Assembly (NCBI GenBank): GCA_002007405.1
Contig: JYIN01000012.1
Coordinates: 1-64,000 of the forward strand
Source of the DNA: Gammaproteobacteria bacterium Gsub
Lineage (GTDB): Bacteria; Pseudomonadota; Gammaproteobacteria; PS1; Pseudothioglobaceae
Length of the DNA stretch: 64,000 bases
Direction of reading: 5' to 3'
The translations under genes and the position numbers were made by a program. How positions within the stretch are numbered: position 1 is the first letter of the stretch; every line of letters starts with the position of its first letter. The notes beneath the pieces were generated by a model that was not told where the DNA came from, did not search any database, and worked only from the letters and a program-made list of their open reading frames with translations. Of the stretch, positions 61,346-64,000 are shown one piece after another.

Positions 61346-61413
61346 ATAAACTAACCCGATAAGTCCCAACTAATACCGTTGTTGGAGGATTTAGCGGTCA
61401 ATATCAAAAAAAT
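61346..61413 (+). promoter_or_regulatory. rpsA leader with a hairpin and a distant Shine-Dalgarno
   Basis: The leader holds CCAAC (61366-61370) / GTTGG (61381-61385) with a 10-base loop, and GGAGGA (61384-61389) overlaps the right arm. That strong ribosome site lies 24 bases from the rpsA ATG, too far for normal use. E. coli rpsA is known to lack a normal Shine-Dalgarno, folds its start region into hairpins and is autoregulated by S1. A similar leader is likely here, by analogy. Confidence 0.4.
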
Positions 61414-63087
61414 ATGTCAGAATCATTCCAAGCATTATTTGAAAATAGCAAAGAACAACAAAATGTACGAGTAGGTGCTTTAATAATGGGTACCGTGGTC
61501 AGTATCAATCGCGAAAAAGCAGTTATCAATGTTGGCTTAAAATCAGAGGGATTTATCCCTTTAGAGCAGTTTAAAGACGCAGAAGGTAAATTAGAAATCA
61601 ATGAAGGGGATATAGTGGAAGTTGCCCTTGAATCAATTGATGATGGATTGGGACACACCTTATTGTCTCGTGAAAAAGCCAAACGCATCAAATTATGGCA
61701 AGCATTAGAAGCGGCAATGAATACTAAAGAAGTGGTTACTGGTGTGGTTACTGGTGCAGTAAAAGGTGGGCTAACCATTGATATTGGCGTGATTAAAGCG
61801 TTTTTGCCCGGTTCATTGACGGATATGCGTCCAGTTAAAGATTTTTCATATTTAATAGGTCAAGAAATTGAGGTCATCGTTATTAAAATGGATGATATTA
61901 GAAATAATATTGTTGTCTCTAGAAAGGCAGTTTTACAAAAAGCCAATTTTGCGGACCGAGAGGCCTTACTTGAAACGCTTGAAGAAGGCAAAGAAGTTGA
62001 AGGCATTGTTAAAAACCTTGCAGATTACGGCGCCTTTATTGACCTCGGTGGTGTTGATGGCTTATTGCATATTACCGATATTTCTTGGCAGCGTGTGAGC
62101 CACCCTAGTGAAAAATTAACAGTTGGTAACAAAATTAAAGTTAAAGTGCTGGGCTATGATAAAGAAAAAATGCGTGTCTCGCTTGGTCTCAAACAACTGA
62201 GTGCAAGTCCTTGGGAGGGTATTTCTGAGCGCCTACCTATTGGCAAAAAAGTTACTGGCGTGGTTTCTAACCTAACCGATTATGGTGCATTTGTGCAGGT
62301 TAAAGAGGGTGTTGAGGGCTTGGTTTATGTTTCTGAAATGGATTGGACAAATGCCAATGTGCGTCCTTCTAAGATTGTCAAACTCGGTCAAGAGGTGGAT
62401 GTGGTGATATTAGATGTACAAGAGTCTAAGCATCGTATTTCACTGTCTATGAAGCAAGCACAAGTCAACCCTTGGGAGTCTTTCGAAGCCATGCATAATA
62501 AAGGCGATAAGATTAGCGTAACCATTAAATCAATTACCGATTTTGGTTTATTTGCTGGTCTTCCGGGCGGTATTGATGGTTTAATTCACTTGGCAGATAT
62601 TTCATGGGACAAGCAACCTGCAGAAGAATTGGTTGCGAATTATTCCAAAGGTCAGGAACTTGAGGTGGTGATTTTAAATATTGACGCTGAAAAAGAGCGC
62701 ATCTCTTTAGGCATTAAACAAATCGTTAGAGACGATTTTACATCATATACAGCCTTAAACAAAAAAGGCACTATTGTTAAAGGGGTGGTTTCTGAGGTAG
62801 ATACACATGGTGCGGTAGTTACTTTGGCAGAAGGTATCACTAGCTACTTAAAAGCAAGTGAGATTTCTAAAGAACGCGTAGAAGATGCTACCACAAAATT
62901 AGCGGTGGGTGATGAGGTAGAAGTGATAATCACCAATATTGGGCGCAGACCACGCAATATTTCTGTTAGTATCAAAGCCAAAGAATCTGCTGAAGAAAAA
63001 GCCGCTATGGCAGATTATAATAAGCAATCTTCCGAAAAAGTTACTGGCTCTACTTTGGGCGATTTATTAAAACAAGCCAAAGAGTAA
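61414..63087 (+). CDS. rpsA: 30S ribosomal protein S1
   Basis: S1 helps mRNAs bind the small subunit. The 557-residue protein has six S1 domains; repeated segments include GFIPLEQF, DIGVIKAFLPGS, DLGGVDGLLHITDISW, KEGVEGLVYVSEMDW, FAGLPGGIDGLIHLADISW and ITSYLKASEI. The length equals that of E. coli S1. It is followed 45 bp later by ihfB. No truncation is seen. Confidence 0.98.
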   Translation: MSESFQALFENSKEQQNVRVGALIMGTVVSINREKAVINVGLKSEGFIPLEQFKDAEGKLEINEGDIVEVALESIDDGLGHTLLSREKAKRIKLWQALEAAMNTKEVVTGVVTGAVKGGLTIDIGVIKAFLPGSLTDMRPVKDFSYLIGQEIEVIVIKMDDIRNNIVVSRKAVLQKANFADREALLETLEEGKEVEGIVKNLADYGAFIDLGGVDGLLHITDISWQRVSHPSEKLTVGNKIKVKVLGYDKEKMRVSLGLKQLSASPWEGISERLPIGKKVTGVVSNLTDYGAFVQVKEGVEGLVYVSEMDWTNANVRPSKIVKLGQEVDVVILDVQESKHRISLSMKQAQVNPWESFEAMHNKGDKISVTIKSITDFGLFAGLPGGIDGLIHLADISWDKQPAEELVANYSKGQELEVVILNIDAEKERISLGIKQIVRDDFTSYTALNKKGTIVKGVVSEVDTHGAVVTLAEGITSYLKASEISKERVEDATTKLAVGDEVEVIITNIGRRPRNISVSIKAKESAEEKAAMADYNKQSSEKVTGSTLGDLLKQAKE

Positions 63088-63132
63088 GTTTTAGAGTCAA
63101 TTGCATGGTGTGTTGTAATTGGTATTTTAATT

Positions 63133-63420
63133 ATGAAAAAAAGCGATTTTATTCTTAATTTATCTGCAGATGCCAAACTCTCAAAAGCCGATGCTAAGAC
63201 CTCTACTGAGATTATTATAGCAACTCTAACAAAGGCTATTGTTTTAGGCGAAAGGGTTGAAATTAGAGGCTTTGGCAGTTTTTATAAAAAATATCGTCCA
63301 ACACGCTTAGGCATTAACCCCAAAACTGGAAAAAAAATACAAATTGAGGAGAAATTTGTGGCGTTTTTTAAGTCAGGGAAATCGCTTAGAGAAATAGTAA
63401 ATACAACAAATAAGAGCTAA
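63133..63420 (+). CDS. ihfB: Integration host factor beta subunit
   Basis: IHF is a heterodimer that bends DNA. The 95-residue protein has the HU/IHF fold with ERVEIRGFGSFYKKYRPTRLGINPKTGKKIQIEEK, in which the Pro at the arm tip intercalates DNA. The RPTRLGINPKTGK arm and position after rpsA identify it as IhfB rather than HU. It is normal in length. An ihfA partner must lie elsewhere. Confidence 0.93.
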   Translation: MKKSDFILNLSADAKLSKADAKTSTEIIIATLTKAIVLGERVEIRGFGSFYKKYRPTRLGINPKTGKKIQIEEKFVAFFKSGKSLREIVNTTNKS

Positions 63421-63427
63421 TTGTTGA

Positions 63428-63457
63428 TTGATTTTTAAAATAGCGCTAAGGTATAAT
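63428..63457 (+). promoter_or_regulatory. Promoter of tRNA-Lys
   Basis: TTGATT (63428-63433) and TATAAT (63452-63457) are spaced by 18 bp. The -10 is perfect and lies 14 bases before the tRNA, so the primary transcript has a very short leader. A GC-rich discriminator as in stringent promoters is only weakly seen (GCCACC). Confidence 0.7.
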
Positions 63458-63471
63458 GCCACCTTTTTTAT

Positions 63472-63547
63472 GGGTCGTTAGCTCAGTTGGTAGAGCATCG
63501 GACTTTTAATCCGCTGGTCGAGCGTTCGAATCGCTCACGACCCACCA
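63472..63547 (+). tRNA. tRNA-Lys (anticodon TTT)
   Basis: A 76-base tRNA starts GGGTCGTTAGCTCAGTTGG and ends CGCTCACGACCCACCA, with CCA encoded. The acceptor stem GGGTCGT pairs with ACGACCC. The D loop is CTCAGTTGGTAGAGC, the anticodon loop CTTTTAA (63503-63509) gives TTT, and the T arm is GAGCG-TTCGAAT-CGCTC. All stems pair. The 3' half is a known integration target for several genomic islands; a ParA gene follows at once. Confidence 0.98.
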
Positions 63548-63598
63548 CTCTTGGCAACCTGTTTCATAAATTCATCCTCATGAATAAAAGGATTGTTT

Positions 63599-64000
63599 AT
63601 GAAAATAATATCAATAGTATCAACCAAAGGCGGTGTAGGTAAGACAACCCTTACTGCTAACCTTGCTGGTAATCTGTATCAACAAGACAAAAAAGTCTTG
63701 ATGATTGATGCGGACCCCCAACCTAGCCTCTCATCCTATTACAAAATAACCAAACAAGCAAATGGTGGTTTAACAGAAGTCTTTGTTGACCCTGCCAAGA
63801 TCAACGACTGTATTAGTGAAACTCAATATGGTGATTTGATTTATTCAAACGATCCTCATAATCAAATACAATCATGGCTCACCAACCAAGGCGATGGACG
63901 ATTTAGATTAAAAATTGCGATCAAAAAGCTCGTAAAAAAATACGACTACATCTTAATCGATACACAAGGCGCCAAAGGTAATTTACAAGATGCGGCCGTT
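63599..64000 (+). CDS. ParA/Soj-family ATPase, cut by the window end
   Basis: Only the first 134 codons are visible; the gene runs past the window. It starts MKIISIVSTKGGVGKTTLTANLAG with the deviant Walker A (KGGVGKTT) near 10, then DADPQPSLSSYY near 40 and ILIDTQGAKGNLQDA near 120. This is a ParA-type DNA segregation ATPase. AAAGGA precedes the ATG. It lies 51 bp after tRNA-Lys, an arrangement seen when integrative elements of the PAPI-1/pKLC102 type, with soj at one edge, sit in tRNA-Lys. A chromosomal ParA is less likely in this position. Confidence 0.85.
   Translation, partial: MKIISIVSTKGGVGKTTLTANLAGNLYQQDKKVLMIDADPQPSLSSYYKITKQANGGLTEVFVDPAKINDCISETQYGDLIYSNDPHNQIQSWLTNQGDGRFRLKIAIKKLVKKYDYILIDTQGAKGNLQDAAV

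Overview
The window is a compact, AT-rich bacterial chromosome segment. Gene content and order point to a gammaproteobacterium: mreBCD-mrdA, recA-recX-tgt, nrdAB with a YfaE-type ferredoxin, metG/mrp, hflK-hflC-hisZ-purA-rnr, and lysS...cmk-rpsA-ihfB. The protein style and the mix of intact core genes with small decayed loci resemble the SUP05/Thioglobus group, including thiotrophic bivalve symbionts. That assignment is inference; no rRNA gene is present to settle it.

Layout. 1-849 holds a CRISPR array of 11 repeats of 36 bp with 29-30 bp spacers, probably type II-C, ending 9 bp from miaA. 1.0-12.0 kb holds miaA, an iron-sulfur flavin reductase, a BolA protein, a LysM lytic transglycosylase, a decayed oxidoreductase, fumarase and the rod-shape genes mreBCD-mrdA. 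12.0-25.9 kb is a minus-strand block: tgt, recX, recA and a complete type II secretion cluster whose order (GHIJKLMN-prepilin peptidase-CDEF) is a circular permutation of the usual C-to-O order. 26.0-32.9 kb holds an O-antigen ligase-like protein, ribD, coaBC, an AT-rich gap with one perfect DnaA box, and comEC. 33.0-36.7 kb is the class Ia ribonucleotide reductase operon.

The most interesting accessory region is 36.99-41.15 kb: three tightly coupled minus-strand genes, a DUF4338/DruA-like protein, a NurA nuclease and a HerA-type DNA translocase, just downstream of a tRNA-Ser(GGA) gene. HerA-NurA is known from archaeal DNA-end processing and DruA from type I Druantia phage defence. I do not know a characterised, named system that combines the three, so this is a candidate new defence module.

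41.6-61.3 kb returns to housekeeping genes, with erosion in places. Between hisZ and purA lies a frameshifted DNA methyltransferase relic. purA has an in-frame amber codon followed by its intact last 59 codons. A TPR gene after ccmH is broken by stops and frameshifts. The window closes with rpsA, ihfB, tRNA-Lys(TTT) and, only 51 bp beyond the tRNA, the start of a ParA/Soj ATPase gene. This arrangement suggests the left edge of an integrative element in tRNA-Lys. Three accessory loci (CRISPR, DruA-NurA-HerA, R-M relic) and a likely island edge imply real exposure to phage and mobile DNA.
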